From contig JAMQCR010000001.1 in the NCBI GenBank assembly GCA_023702235.1, positions 2,852,001 to 2,916,000 of the forward strand: 64,000 bases of DNA. The letters are read 5' to 3'. The stretch is from Neobacillus pocheonensis. GTDB taxonomy: Bacteria > Bacillota > Bacilli > Bacillales > Cytobacillaceae. Numbering within the stretch: the first letter of the stretch is position 1; each line of letters opens with the position of its first letter. A program made the position numbers and the translations under genes. Positions 48,166 to 58,878 of this stretch are shown one piece after another. The notes under the pieces were generated by a model. It did no database searches, was not told the DNA's origin, and was given only the letters and a program-made list of their open reading frames with translations.

Positions 48166-49518
48166 TTACTTAAGCATATGCACCGCTTCGATAAAAATGT
48201 CTCCCCTGACTTCAAAAGTTTTATATTGATCCCAACTCGCACAAGCAGGAGATAACAAAATAACGTCGCCTGCTTCGGAAAATTGATATGCCACAGGCAC
48301 TGCTTTTCCAACATTATCGACACGCTTTATTATTTTTATTCCAATCTCTCTTCCGACACGTTCAAGCTTTGGAGCCGTTTCGCCAAAAGTTATTAGTGCC
48401 TTTACATTTTTTAAATAGGGGATTAGCTCATCGAATTCATTCCCACGATCCAGACCTCCTGCTAATAAAATAACGGGAGCCTGAAAAGCTGCTAAAGCAT
48501 TAACTGTGGCTAAGATATTCGTTGCTTTTGAATCATTATAAAATTTTCGTTCAGCAATTTTCGCGACAAATTGGAGGCGATGTTTTACCCCTGTAAAGTT
48601 TTGTAATACTTCTTGAATCGCACTATTTTCCACACCTGAAAGCTTTGCGGCAGCCATTGCCGATAAGATATTTTCAAGGTTGTGGACTCCTGGAAGGGCA
48701 ATTTCACTAACCTTCATCACGTTTTCACCATTAAAACAAATCCAGCCAGCATTGATATAGGCACCCTCAGAAAGTTCCCTTTTCGTGGAAAATGGAATAA
48801 TCGTAGCGCTTGAATGATTAGCAATTTCTAACGTATCATTCTGGTCAGCATTGACAATTAAATATTCAAACCCTGTTTGATTTTTAGTAATATTTGCTTT
48901 CGCTTTAATATATTCTTTTCTTGTACCATGATAATCCAAATGAGCATCATAAAGATTTGTAATAATAGCAATTTTCGGGTTGAATGAATTGATCCCCATG
49001 AGCTGGAAGGATGACAATTCAATTACGATCGTATTTTCGTTGGTTGCTTTCTGTGCAACACCCGATGCCACCGTTCCAATATTTCCGGCTATTAAAGGTT
49101 GCTTGCTACCCTTGTTTAACATTTCAAAAACAAGAGTTGTTGTTGTTGTTTTCCCGTTCGTGCCAGTTATCGCAATAAATGGTGCTTCAGAGACTTCATA
49201 GGCAAGCTCAACTTCTGTAATAACGGGGATACCTTTTTCAAAAGCCCCTTCAATCATTGGATTATTATAGGGAATTCCAGGGTTCTTGACAATAAGCTCG
49301 AAACCCTCTTCAAGCAGTTCAACAGGATGTTCACCACAGATCACTTTAATTCCTTGCTCTAATAACCCCTGTGCCTCTGGATTTTCTGATAATGGCTTTT
49401 TATCATTAACTGTTACAAATGCACCAAGCTTATGTAGAAGCGCTGCTGCTGTTACCCCGCTTTTCGCCAAACCGAGGACAAGTATTTTTTTGTGAGTATA
49501 AGATTTAATCTGCTTCAA
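48166..49518 (-). CDS. murD: UDP-N-acetylmuramoylalanine-D-glutamate ligase
   Basis: MurD adds D-Glu to UDP-MurNAc-L-Ala. It has a Rossmann start ([19 protein letters not shown]), the Mur ligase ATP loop [18 protein letters not shown] (near residue 115), and the C-terminal domain ([34 protein letters not shown]). It has 450 residues and is intact. It starts directly after the mraY stop. Confidence 0.97.
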   Translation of the reverse strand: MKQIKSYTHKKILVLGLAKSGVTAAALLHKLGAFVTVNDKKPLSENPEAQGLLEQGIKVICGEHPVELLEEGFELIVKNPGIPYNNPMIEGAFEKGIPVITEVELAYEVSEAPFIAITGTNGKTTTTTLVFEMLNKGSKQPLIAGNIGTVASGVAQKATNENTIVIELSSFQLMGINSFNPKIAIITNLYDAHLDYHGTRKEYIKAKANITKNQTGFEYLIVNADQNDTLEIANHSSATIIPFSTKRELSEGAYINAGWICFNGENVMKVSEIALPGVHNLENILSAMAAAKLSGVENSAIQEVLQNFTGVKHRLQFVAKIAERKFYNDSKATNILATVNALAAFQAPVILLAGGLDRGNEFDELIPYLKNVKALITFGETAPKLERVGREIGIKIIKRVDNVGKAVPVAYQFSEAGDVILLSPACASWDQYKTFEVRGDIFIEAVHMLK

Positions 49519-50491
49519 TTACAACCACACCTCAATATAGATTCCTAGAATTGCAAATAGTAGACCAACACTCCAAAAAGTGACGACCACCCTCCATTCC
49601 GACCAGCCAACTAACTCATAGTGATGATGCAATGGGCTCATCCGGAAAATACGTTTACCCGTCGTTTTAAAGGAGATTACCTGTAAAATCACTGATAGTG
49701 TTTCAATTACAAACACACCACCAATAATAATAAGCAATATTTCAAGTTTTGTTAAAATGGCAATGCTTGCTATTGCACCACCAAGTGCAAGCGAGCCTGT
49801 ATCACCCATAAAAACCTTTGCTGGATGGGCATTAAAAACTAAAAATCCTAATACTGCGCCAACAACTGCTACCGAGAAAATAGCAATTTCTATTTGCGAT
49901 TGGTTCCATGCAAGAACTGCGTGCCCCAAATGCGATCGCTGCTATCCCTGATACCAGTCCATCAAGTCCATCCGTTAAGTTTACTGCATTGGAAAACCCA
50001 ACAAGCCAGAAAATAATGAAAAATACGAAAAACCAGCCAAAATCAATAGAATAATCACCAAAAGGCAAGCTTACATCCGTAGGATAACCATTTTGCTTAT
50101 AAATCAAATAAAATATAACAGAAATAATAATTTGACCTAAAAGTTTCTGTTTTGAAGTTAATCCTAAATTTCTCTTCAATGCTACTTTAATAAAATCATC
50201 TAAGAAACCTAAAAGTCCAAATCCAATGGTAACAAGAAGAAGTAAATATGTTTTCACTGTTGGTTCCGAAAATTTTGCTGTCATAACAAGAGTTGTAATG
50301 ATAATCGAAAATAAAATCATGACTCCGCCCATTGTTGGCGTTCCTGATTTCTTTTGGTGGGATTTAGGACCTTCCTCGCGAATGCTTTGTCCAAATTTCA
50401 ACCTTCTTAAGAAGGGAATAAAAATCGGAGAAAGCAATACTGATATAAGGAATGCCATTATTATTGTGAAAAAGATAACTTGTTCCAGCAT
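49519..50491 (-). CDS. mraY: Phospho-N-acetylmuramoyl-pentapeptide transferase (frame broken at about 49923)
   Basis: MraY transfers phospho-MurNAc-pentapeptide to undecaprenyl phosphate, forming lipid I. It is a ten-helix membrane enzyme with the catalytic Asp motifs GFLDDFIKV and [15 protein letters not shown], and the HHHYELVGW signature. The frame breaks after IAAIAFG; restoring two bases (GGGGCACGC to GGGGCCCACGC) reads [14 protein letters not shown] and gives 324 residues. The ATG at 50491 follows GGAGGGG. Confidence 0.93.
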
Positions 50492-50492
50492 T

Positions 50493-50948
50493 TTATCCCC
50501 TCCTTTCACGGCGAATGTTGTCTATTTCTCTTGCCACTTTTTTCAACATCGCAGCTATATCATATGTTTGTTCATTTTTGTTAAGAAGTTCTTTGTTTAA
50601 AAAATCAAATTTTGTTATATCCATTTTCTTTTCGATTTCTCCATCTAATTTTTCTAAATAGTACTGCAATAGATTTCGTACTGCTTCAATCGTGTCTTCT
50701 GTAAAAAAAACCGGGAATTGGCTGGGCGTATAGGGTGGAAGCTTAACCTTTTTGTCCCAAACCGCAGCAATAGCTCCATTAGCTATCGCATCGGAAAGTT
50801 CTCCCGATTCATCGTTTAACAGTATAAAAATCCCTTTAGGCTGCTTAATCTTTGCCTGGTCTGTTACCGAATAAAACACAAGATTGGGCTCATTTGCTCC
50901 CCTTTTATCAGCAAACACATTTGCTAAGTCCTTAAAAGCTAAATACAT
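50493..50948 (-). CDS. Free-standing MurF-N-like domain protein between murE and mraY
   Basis: I do not know a named gene for this 151-residue protein. Residues about 30-105 ([34 protein letters not shown] ... [22 protein letters not shown]) resemble the N-terminal UDP-substrate-binding domain of MurF and other Mur ligases. There is no ATP-binding GTNGKT domain. A charged helical tail follows ([20 protein letters not shown]). The ATG at 50948 follows AAGGGAG and abuts the murE stop; mraY starts 2 nt after its end. B. subtilis lacks a gene here. It may be a remnant or a regulator of the Mur enzymes; function is unknown. Confidence 0.7.
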   Translation of the reverse strand: MYLAFKDLANVFADKRGANEPNLVFYSVTDQAKIKQPKGIFILLNDESGELSDAIANGAIAAVWDKKVKLPPYTPSQFPVFFTEDTIEAVRNLLQYYLEKLDGEIEKKMDITKFDFLNKELLNKNEQTYDIAAMLKKVAREIDNIRRERRG

Positions 50949-50949
50949 A

Positions 50950-52413
50950 CTATCTCCCTTCGATTGCTTCACGAGCAACAAGTCGGTCATCAAAATCGTG
51001 AATTTGGTTGCCAATTATTTGATACGTTTCATGACCTTTTCCAGCAATTAAAATCACATCACCACTTGATGCCTGTTCAATCGTCTTAACGATCGCAACT
51101 TTCCGATCAGGTATAACCAAATATTTTTCCCCATTTACACCTGCTTCCATTTCCCTTAGGATTTCTAACGGGTCTTCACTTCTTGGGTTATCTGAAGTGA
51201 AAATAGGGTCGGTGGAATATTGGCAAGCAATCTGTGCCATTAACGGCCGTTTTGTGCGATCACGGTCTCCCCCACAGCCTACTAATACAAATACCCTTTT
51301 CTTGGCGAAATGCTGAATCGTTTTTAGCACATTTTCGAGACTGTCTGGTGTATGAGCATAATCAACAATGACGGTGAAATCTTGGCCGGCATTAACGAGT
51401 TCAAATCGACCTGCAATTCCTGCAATACCTTCAATAGATTGAATGATTTCATTTATCGGAATACCTGAAACGAATGCAGCAGATATACTTGCAAGAACGT
51501 TATAAACACTGAATTTCCCAATAAACTGAATCCTCATCGAAAAATGATTCTCTTGAATCTCCAAATCAAAAGTTGTTCCAGCTGCTGTCATTTGAATATT
51601 TGTTGCGCGGATATCCGCATCATTGTCAATTCCGTATGTAACTACATGTGCAGAAGTTGATTTTTGATACATTACTGAAGCAGGATCATCTGTATTCAAT
51701 ATAGCGAATTTTGGTTTATGTGGATCAAATGTATTTCCAAGCTGAGCAAATAATAAGCTCTTGGCACGTTTATATTCATCCATTGTTTCGTGATAATCAA
51801 GATGATCCTGTGTTAAGTTTGTAAATACGGCAATATCGAAGTCACAGCCGTGTACTCTGCCCAAATCTAGAGCGTGCGAAGAAACCTCCATGACTGCTGT
51901 ATCGACATCTTCTTCGACCATTTGATTAAAAGTCTTCTGCAGTGTCAAGCTTTCTGGCGTTGTATTTTTTGTTTCAATTATTTTATCGCCGATTTTTGTA
52001 TACATCGTTCCAATTAAACCTGTTTTCTTTCCTGCATCAGAAAAAATCTTTTCAATAAGATGACTTGTTGTTGTTTTCCCGTTGGTTCCCGTAATCCCAA
52101 TTAACTGTAATCTTTTAGTCGGCTGACCATAATAAGCATCAGCAAGTACAGCCATTGCCCTTGTAGTGTCCTTTACAATTATAACGGGTACTTTAACAGA
52201 TATCGGATGTTCAGCAAGGATAGCCACTGCACCATGATCAACGGCAGATTTGGCATAATCATGGCCGTCCACCGTATATCCTTTAATACAAATAAATAAG
52301 CTCCCAATTTGCACCTTACGATTATCGTTTTCAATTGATGTAATTTCTGGATTATTTTCTCCTTTAAAAGGAACTAATGGATGCAATTGCTTAAGTAGCT
52401 CTTGTAGCTTCAT
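50950..52413 (-). CDS. murE: UDP-MurNAc-tripeptide synthetase (meso-diaminopimelate type)
   Basis: MurE adds the third residue of the stem peptide. It has the ATP loop [17 protein letters not shown] (near residue 110), the carbamate-Lys region, and [12 protein letters not shown] is the motif for meso-diaminopimelate rather than lysine. It has about 487 residues from the ATG at 52413 and is intact. It has its own upstream region, separated from spoVD by a terminator, as expected for a gene needed in vegetative cells. Confidence 0.96.
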   Translation of the reverse strand: MKLQELLKQLHPLVPFKGENNPEITSIENDNRKVQIGSLFICIKGYTVDGHDYAKSAVDHGAVAILAEHPISVKVPVIIVKDTTRAMAVLADAYYGQPTKRLQLIGITGTNGKTTTSHLIEKIFSDAGKKTGLIGTMYTKIGDKIIETKNTTPESLTLQKTFNQMVEEDVDTAVMEVSSHALDLGRVHGCDFDIAVFTNLTQDHLDYHETMDEYKRAKSLLFAQLGNTFDPHKPKFAILNTDDPASVMYQKSTSAHVVTYGIDNDADIRATNIQMTAAGTTFDLEIQENHFSMRIQFIGKFSVYNVLASISAAFVSGIPINEIIQSIEGIAGIAGRFELVNAGQDFTVIVDYAHTPDSLENVLKTIQHFAKKRVFVLVGCGGDRDRTKRPLMAQIACQYSTDPIFTSDNPRSEDPLEILREMEAGVNGEKYLVIPDRKVAIVKTIEQASSGDVILIAGKGHETYQIIGNQIHDFDDRLVAREAIEGR

Positions 52414-52545
52414 TTTCCTCAAATCCTCTCGTGACTAGCAAAACACTTTTTTTATTCTTTATATTTCCGAACTCTTCTTCAAAAAGTCCCACCTTATTTT
52501 ACATGAAAATAAATTTTTTTACCATGAAACCTTTAAAATAGTACG

Positions 52546-52580
52546 GAAAAAACAGGCGGCGGAAAACATTCCGGCCGCCT
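52546..52580 (-). terminator. Terminator after spoVD
   Basis: AGGCGGC-CGGAA pairs with TTCCG-CCGCCT (52554-52580) and is followed on the minus strand by GTTTTTT. It isolates the sporulation gene spoVD from murE. The 170 nt between it and murE are AT-rich and should hold the murE promoter, which I could not fix. Confidence 0.8.
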
Positions 52581-52623
52581 TAATTTTTAAAAAATAAGAA
52601 AGAATCTGTTGAACTTCGAATAC

Positions 52624-52659
52624 TGTCTAGCTCCAACGCAGGTCGCTTCCGCTTTTCTT
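52624..52659 (+). repeat. Short interspersed repeat, related to the 4664-4818 element
   Basis: TGTCTAGCTCCAACGCAGG followed by TCGCTTCCGCTTTTCTT keeps both tips of the longer repeat (TGTCTAG... and ...GGTCGCTTxCGCTTTTC) but lacks its interior. It is in the opposite orientation to the long copy and ends 2 nt before the spoVD stop codon (in genome order). Confidence 0.5.
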
Positions 52660-52661
52660 AG

Positions 52662-54578
52662 TTAATCCCCGTTACTGAAATAAAGTCTGATTGTGGATCC
52701 TTCTTTTACCTTCGATCCCGCTTCAGGAGATTGCCTTACGACAACATCCCCTTCACCGCTGGAATCAATTTTTAAGTTAAGCATTTGCTCGGTAAGTTCA
52801 ATTTTTGTTAAGCCTGTTAAATCCGGTAATGTGATTAATGGGACATCATCCCAAGCTTTTTTCTTTTCGATTTGATCTTTTCGCGGCGGCACACCCATTG
52901 ATATTAAACTATCTTTCATAATATTTCCTACAATTGGAGCAGTTACTTGCCCCCCAAATTGAACCGTGCCCTTCGGATTGTCTACTGCAACATAAACGAC
53001 AAGCTGCGGATCATCGGCTGGTGCAAACCCAACAAAGGACAAAATATAATTATTTTCTAAATAATGACCATTTTAAGCTTTTTGGGCTGTTCCTGTTTTT
53101 CCACCTATTCGATAGCCATCAACAAACGCTTTGCCCCCTGTCCCTTGAGCTACAACACTTTCAAGTGCGGAACGGATTTCTTTCGAAGTATTTTCGGAAA
53201 TCACTCTTCGTTTTACAACAGGAGAATTTCTCATTACGACTTCCTTTGTTACAGGGTCGATTAATTCTTTTGCAATGTATGGCTGATAAAGTATACCGCC
53301 ATTAATCGCAGCCGAAACAGCAGTTACTTGCTGGATTGGCGTAACCGATACTCCCTGTCCAAAAGCAGTTGTGGCCAATTCGACTGGTCCTACCTTGTTA
53401 AGGTTAAACAATATTCCAGTTCCCTCGCCCTGCAAATCGATCCCAGTCTTCTGCCAAAGCCAAAGTTTTTTATATATTTAAACAATGTATCTTTACCAAG
53501 TCTCTGCCAAGCTCAACGAATCCTGGGTTACATGAGTTTTGGACCACCTGGAGAAAAGTCTCACTACCATGTCCTCCACGCTTCCAGCATTTTAACCTAG
53601 CACCAGCAACCTGCACATATCCGGGGTCATTAAAATGATCTTTTTCCAGGTTAACTTTCCCTTCTTGAAGTGCCGCTGCCAGGGTTATGATTTTAAACGT
53701 TGAACCTGGCTCATAAGTTGACCAGATTGGAAGATTCCGGTTATAAACCTCTTGAGGGACATTTTGGAAATTCGTAGGATCAAATGTTGGCCGGCTGACA
53801 TTGCTAATATTTCACCACTATTAGGTTTCATCGCAATTGCAACCATTCCGTCCGGATGAAATTTAGCCTCTGCTATGTCCAGTTCCCTTTCGACAATAGT
53901 CTGGATTTTGGAATCAATCGTCAATTTTAAATCGATGCCGTTCACTGGTTTCTCGTAATCATCGGCCATATTATTCATTCGCTCGCCTTTAGCATTTGCA
54001 TAAAATTTGACCGATCCTTGTTTACCACTAAGCTCTTTATCATAATATTTTTCCAATCCCATTAGCCCTTGATTGTCCACTCCAGTAAAACCAAGGACAT
54101 GGGAAAGGTAACTTCCAAATGGATAGTATCTTTTAGAGTCTTCACCAATATATACTCCCTCAAGACCTAATGACCTGATTTCTTTTGCTTTTTCATGGGA
54201 GATTTTTCTTCCTTCTTTCATCCGAACAATCGATTCACCTTGTGTTATTTCTTTATATGCCTTTTCTTTTTGCATATTTAACACAGGTGCAAGTTTCTTA
54301 GCAGTTGTTGTAGGATCTTTAATTTGCCTTGGAACCACGTAAACTGTTGGAGCACTAATATTTGTTGCTAATGCTACTCCATTACGGTCAACAATCTCTC
54401 CACGCTCGGGTTCAAAGGGAATATTCCGGCTCCAGGAGCCCTTTGCTTTATCTGTTAGCATATTCCCTAGAAAGAACTGTACATATCCAAGACGGACATC
54501 AATAATGAGGAAGGTTAAAATTCCAACGAACAGTGCAATCATCAACCGTTTACGGACAGTGACATTTGAAACACGCAT
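52662..54578 (-). CDS. spoVD: Sporulation penicillin-binding protein SpoVD (three frame breaks and one in-frame TAA)
   Basis: SpoVD is the class B transpeptidase for spore cortex. It has an N-terminal membrane helix (LMIALFVGILTFLIIDVRLG), a dimerisation domain, and a transpeptidase with the active Ser in YEPGSTFKIITLAAAL, then SCN-type NSCNPGF and GKTGTAQ. One C-terminal PASTA domain follows (ITLPDLTGLTK ... GSTIRLYFSNGD). Breaks lie at 53789 (TCAGCC to TCAGGCC), 53505 (TTGGCAG to TTGGCCAG) and 53452 (GGCAG to GGCCAG). A TAA at 53073 sits where the family has a Lys codon after TAQK(V/A). Corrected length is about 639. Confidence 0.88.
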
Positions 54579-54611
54579 ATTATGAACGATCCTCCTTTAC
54601 CTAGTCCGTTC

Positions 54612-54640
54612 ATTTATATGCTTGTACTTTTTTAAATAGA
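54612..54640 (-). promoter_or_regulatory. Possible sigma-E promoter of spoVD
   Basis: On the minus strand, TCTATT (54635-54640) and CATATAAAT (54612-54620) are 14 nt apart and resemble the sigma-E pattern (KMATATT, 14-15 nt, CATACANT). It is about 34 nt before the spoVD start. spoVD is a known sigma-E gene in B. subtilis. Confidence 0.5.
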
Positions 54641-54698
54641 ACGTGATTTGGACGGTAAAATCTACATTTATCCGTTCTAACCTCTGCGTCAGGTCGCC

Positions 54699-56913
54699 TT
54701 AATTTCCACCATTTTGTTTTACTGACGAATTGGCTGCTGATCCTGCAGCCTCTTTTTTCGACTGCTCTTCAGGAGTAATTAAATCGACGATCAGGAGATC
54801 TCCTTTATGTAATGGAGCACCTGATTTCATATTTTGATTATCTACATAACCACTTCCAGATGAATTAAGTTTTGCGCCTGCCATTTTTACTACCTTCATC
54901 ACATCACGGAGCGACCAGCCTGTCATATCGGGGACTGTAATATCCCCATCGGTTTGGATAATCACTTTTTCTCCATCAAGTACTGTTGAACCTGCCTTAG
55001 GATACTGTGCTACGATTTTTGAACCTTTTCCAAGAACCACAGTATCATATCCTTGACCCTTTAAGGTTTTCACTGTCTGATCAACTGATTGTCCATTAAG
55101 TTCAGGAAGTTGATTTGCAACTGCCTTTTCTTGCTTTGATGGCTGTATATTTAAATATTGCAAGCTATTTTTCATAACAGGGTCAAATATCTCCGAAACT
55201 GGGATAGAACCCTTTGTATAGTCATCCACATTAGGTTGTTGAACAGCCACATAGACAATTAACTTTGGATCATCTTTTGGAGCCATTCCTATAAAAGAAA
55301 ATACATAATTGGATGGTCCGGTTAAATACTTGCCATCAGGACCAGGAATTTGTGCAGTTCCAGTTTTCCCGGCAACACTGTACCCATCAATTTTGTAACG
55401 GCTTCCGGTTCCCTTTGGGGAAGTGATTACCGTTTCTAAAATATCACGGACTTTTTTGGCTGTATCAGCCGAAATTGGTGTTCCTACAACTTCTGGTGTT
55501 GTTTGCTTGATGGTTTCACCTGTGTCATGGTTTACTATCTTGTCCACGACCTGCGGTTTCATCATTTTCCCATCATTAGCAACCGCTGTGGCCGCTTGGA
55601 TTTGTTCAATCGGTGTAATCGCTGTTCCTTGCCCAAAAGCCGTATCAGCCTTTTCTATCGGATAGTTAAAAAGAATTTTTCCTGCTGCCTCATTTGGAAG
55701 ATCAATCCCGGTAGGCCTATCAAAGCCGAATTTCAATAAATATTGATGGAATCGATCGAAGCCTAACTTCTCATTGGCAATTCTTGCAAACCCAACATTG
55801 GAAGACCGCTGGACACCTTCTAAAAAGGAAATATTCCCCCAGCCATTTTTATTCCAGTCATAGACAGGCGGGCTTTTTGGTGTAACTAAATATTTACCAG
55901 ATGGGTATGTTTCATTTGGATTAAAGACATTTTCCTGTACCGCTGCCGAAAGGGTAAATACCTTCATGGTAGATCCTGGTTCGAAGGAAGTTTCAACGGC
56001 TAGATTTTGCCAGCTATTATCGATGCCTTGTTTTGTTTTCGGTTCAAAAGTTGGTCTTTGGCCATTCCTAAAATATCTCCTGTTTTCGGGTCGGCAACAA
56101 TAGCAATCATATTTTTCGGCTTATATTCCTGATTCACCTTATTCATGGCATCTTCTAGGAATGTTTGGATCTTTTTATCAATACTTAAATAAACATCGTT
56201 ACCATCTTTTGCAGGAGTGACTTTTTGTTTTCCATTTGGAAGTAGATATCCCCACAAATCGCTTTGATAGTCTATTTTGCCATCTTTTCCTGTTAATTCT
56301 GTATTTAAGTATTTCTCTATCCCCATTTTTCCAATCGTTTTATAGCTGCCATCCTTTTGTTCAACCGGGTCTGCATAGCCAACCAAATGGGAAGCAAAAA
56401 TCCCATTTGGATATGAGCGTGTTGAATCGCGGACAAACGTTATCCCAGGTAAATGCAATTTTTCAATTTTATCTTTTGTATCACTAGAAATATCTTTTCC
56501 TGCTTTTCCAAATTCTACCTGAAAAAGGCTTTTTTTCGTAAGAAGACTATAAATCTGGGATTCACTTAAATTAATATATTTTGCCAATTCATTAGCAGTT
56601 TTAGCTGGATCAACCACATTCATTGGTTTTTTAGGATTCGTTGTCATTTTTTTACTTAGAATCGCGACAAGATTATAAGAAGCTGTATCTTCTGCGACAA
56701 CCTCGCCATTCCGATCATAGATTGTCCCTCTTTGAGCTACTAAGGTACCTTCCCTTTTGTATTTTTGTGCGGCTTTGGCAGCAAGCGGCTGCCCGTCTAC
56801 CTCGCCTGTGAATTCAATAGAGAAATACCTAAAAAGAACTATAAAAAAGAGCGGCCGAATAGTACAAATAATACGGCTGCTCCGAGATTAATATTTGGCT
56901 GTTTCTTGTTCAT
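54699..56913 (-). CDS. pbpB: Penicillin-binding protein 2B, division transpeptidase (two frame breaks, about 56060 and 56853)
   Basis: PBP2B is the essential septal class B transpeptidase. It starts MNKKQPNINLGAAVLFVLF (ATG at 56913), and a membrane helix, a dimerisation domain and a transpeptidase follow: active Ser in GSTMKVFTL (Ser codon 55971-55973), QRSSNVGFAR and GKTGTAQIPGPDG. Two C-terminal PASTA repeats are present (LPELNGQSVDQTV, VPDMTGWSLRDVM). Breaks are at 56853 (CGGCCGC, one base short) and 56060 (ATGGCCAAAG to ATGGCCCAAAG, LGMAQRPTFEPK). Corrected length is about 738. Confidence 0.92.
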
Positions 56914-57272
56914 TTTCCTGGCACAACCTTAACATTATTTTCATTTACCTGAAGACCCATTTTTTTGGCGTTATCCCAAATGCGCTGATAGTTACTAAGG
57001 TCGTTAACTTTTACCTGTAAGTCACTATTAACCCTTTGTTGATCATTAATCGAGGTTTGGGTGTCCTGAATACTTTTGTTTACCTGATAAATTTCTGCTT
57101 GATTCGAAATAATGTTGATAGCTCCGAAACAAACTAAACCAGCAAACACTAAACCAATTACCTTCTCTCCTGGAGTTAGCCAGTACTTTTTGATCGCTTC
57201 TGTACTCACATATTGATTTGGCAGTTCCACCTGTTCCTGTTGTTGCTGAATTTTCCTGGCAAGATTACTCAT
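56910..57272 (-). CDS. ftsL: Cell-division protein FtsL
   Basis: FtsL is a short bitopic divisome protein pairing with DivIC and DivIB. It has a cytoplasmic N-terminus (RKIQQQQEQVELPNQ), one membrane helix (VIGLVFAGLVCFGAINIIS) and a leucine-zipper-like coiled coil (VNKSIQDTQTSINDQQRVNSDLQVKVNDL). It has 120 residues. Its stop overlaps the pbpB start (ATGA), and it is 15 nt after rsmH. It is assigned by position and topology. Confidence 0.92.
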   Translation of the reverse strand: MSNLARKIQQQQEQVELPNQYVSTEAIKKYWLTPGEKVIGLVFAGLVCFGAINIISNQAEIYQVNKSIQDTQTSINDQQRVNSDLQVKVNDLSNYQRIWDNAKKMGLQVNENNVKVVPGK

Positions 57273-57287
57273 TCTTTCCCCTCCAAA

Positions 57288-58229
57288 TTATGGTTTATAT
57301 AGTTTTTCTGCAATTCGAAGCTTTGCAGATCGTGCACGGTTATTTTGCCCTAACTCTTCTTCTGATGGAAGAACCGGCTTACGAGAGATTAACTTTAAAA
57401 TTGGTTTATACTCATCAGGGATAATAGGTAAGCCTGGAGGTAAATTCGGTGTTTCACTTGCTTTTTTAAAGGTTGCCTTACAAATTCGATCCTCTAACGA
57501 GTGAAAGGTAATCACACTAATTCTTCCGCCCGGATTTAACAGTTCAATCGCTTGATTTAACGACTGCTCAAATACTGATAATTCATCATTGACAGCAATT
57601 CGAACAGCTTGAAAAGTTCGTTTGGCAGGATGTCCACCTTTTCTCCTGGCAGGTGCAGGAATCGCTTCTTTAATCAAATCAACGAGCTCAAATGTGGTTG
57701 CAATTGGTTGCAATTCTCTTGCCGCTTCAATTTTTCGGGCAATTTGTTTAGAAAATTTCTCCTCACCATAACGAAAAAAAATGCGGACTAAATCTTCATA
57801 TGACCAATGATTGATCACATCATATGCTGAAAAATGCGCGTCATTGTCCATTCTCATATCTAATGGTGCATCGTGGTGATAACTAAAGCCTCTTTCCGGA
57901 GTATCCAATTGCGGGGAGGAAACTCCAAGGTCATAAAGGACCCCATCGACTTTTTCAATCCCAAGATTCTCAAGTTCTTCTCGTAAATATAAAAAGTTGC
58001 TTTTAACAATAGTCAGTTTTTCGTGATGGGCGGATAATTTCTCTTTTGCATGAGCGATAGCTGTTTCGTCTTGATCGAAGGCAATTAATTTTCCCTTACC
58101 ATTGAGTTTTGAGAGAATAACGGAACTATGTCCGGCGCCACCCAATGTACAATCAACATAGATACCATCGGGTTTAATACTTAATCCTTCTACAGCTTCA
58201 TTTAACAAAACCGTTGTGTGTTCAAACAT
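57288..58229 (-). CDS. rsmH: 16S rRNA (cytosine-1402-N4) methyltransferase
   Basis: RsmH (MraW) methylates C1402 in the 16S rRNA P site. The SAM motif is [16 protein letters not shown] near residue 23, and the family signatures [15 protein letters not shown] and [22 protein letters not shown] are seen. The ATG at 58229 follows AGAGGTGG. It has 313 residues and is intact. It is second in the dcw cluster. Confidence 0.96.
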   Translation of the reverse strand: MFEHTTVLLNEAVEGLSIKPDGIYVDCTLGGAGHSSVILSKLNGKGKLIAFDQDETAIAHAKEKLSAHHEKLTIVKSNFLYLREELENLGIEKVDGVLYDLGVSSPQLDTPERGFSYHHDAPLDMRMDNDAHFSAYDVINHWSYEDLVRIFFRYGEEKFSKQIARKIEAARELQPIATTFELVDLIKEAIPAPARRKGGHPAKRTFQAVRIAVNDELSVFEQSLNQAIELLNPGGRISVITFHSLEDRICKATFKKASETPNLPPGLPIIPDEYKPILKLISRKPVLPSEEELGQNNRARSAKLRIAEKLYKP

Positions 58230-58294
58230 GTTGCTGCCACCTCTTTCCAATCGAACGATATAATCCAGAGTGTTATTTTAAAATAACTTCTCCA

Positions 58295-58726
58295 TTATAT
58301 ATCAAACCCAATCATATTTTCTGCAATTTCGGCAAAAGATTCTTCAGACTGTACAAAATAGTCTTCCCAAATCTGTTTACTCCAAATTTCAATTCGATTG
58401 GAAACGCCCAAAATCACACATTCTTTTTCCAATTTCGCATATTGCAGGAGTGGGGCTGGTATATTGATTCTCCCCTGTTTATCCAGTTCGCTTTCGGTTG
58501 CACCTGAAAAGAAGAATCTAGTAAAAGCACGGGCATCTTTTTTTGTCAGAGGTAAGCCTTTTAATTTCTCTTCTAACAGCCCCCACTCTGATAATGGGTA
58601 ACCAAACAAACATTGATCCAAACCGCGCGTAATGATAAACATCTCACCTAGGTCATCGCGGAATTTGGAGGGCACAATCAATCCGCCTTTTACATCAATG
58701 CTATGATGGTATTCACCCATAAACAT
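58295..58726 (-). CDS. mraZ: Transcriptional regulator MraZ
   Basis: MraZ is a double SpoVT/AbrB-fold DNA-binding protein that controls the dcw cluster and its own gene. Both half-domains are seen: [22 protein letters not shown] and [21 protein letters not shown], with ENMIGFDI at the end. The second half keeps the DxxGR pattern. The ATG at 58726 matches the family start and gives 143 residues. A matching operator lies just upstream. Confidence 0.96.
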   Translation of the reverse strand: MFMGEYHHSIDVKGGLIVPSKFRDDLGEMFIITRGLDQCLFGYPLSEWGLLEEKLKGLPLTKKDARAFTRFFFSGATESELDKQGRINIPAPLLQYAKLEKECVILGVSNRIEIWSKQIWEDYFVQSEESFAEIAENMIGFDI

Positions 58727-58756
58727 ACCCAATACCCCCACTTTCTTTTATAAGAG

Positions 58757-58781
58757 TACCACATTCCCCCACTTTCCTCCA
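58757..58781 (-). promoter_or_regulatory. MraZ operator: three TGGNN repeats on a 10-nt period
   Basis: On the minus strand TGGAG (58777-58781), TGGGG (58767-58771) and TGGTA (58757-58761) are each separated by 5 nt. This is the arrangement of known MraZ boxes (TGGGN repeats with 5-nt gaps). It lies about 31-55 nt before the mraZ start. A further TGGGGGTATTGGGT overlaps the ribosome site. Confidence 0.75.
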
Positions 58782-58841
58782 CTTATTTTAATACAATTCG
58801 TGTCTAAAATGTGAAATCCTTTTTTATCCAGATATTTTTCT

Positions 58842-58877
58842 AAAAAAAAAGAAACTTCACAGCGTTGGTGAAGTTTC
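58842..58877 (-). terminator. Terminator of bshC
   Basis: GAAACTTCAC pairs perfectly with GTGAAGTTTC (58851-58877) and is followed on the minus strand by nine T. It starts directly past the bshC stop and separates it from mraZ. Confidence 0.93.
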
Positions 58878-58878
58878 T

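Noticed and set aside
50493..50948. A murF gene truncated by the GGCC errors
   Set aside because: There is no ligase remnant on either side; murE and mraY are directly adjacent, and the frame is intact with its own start and stop.
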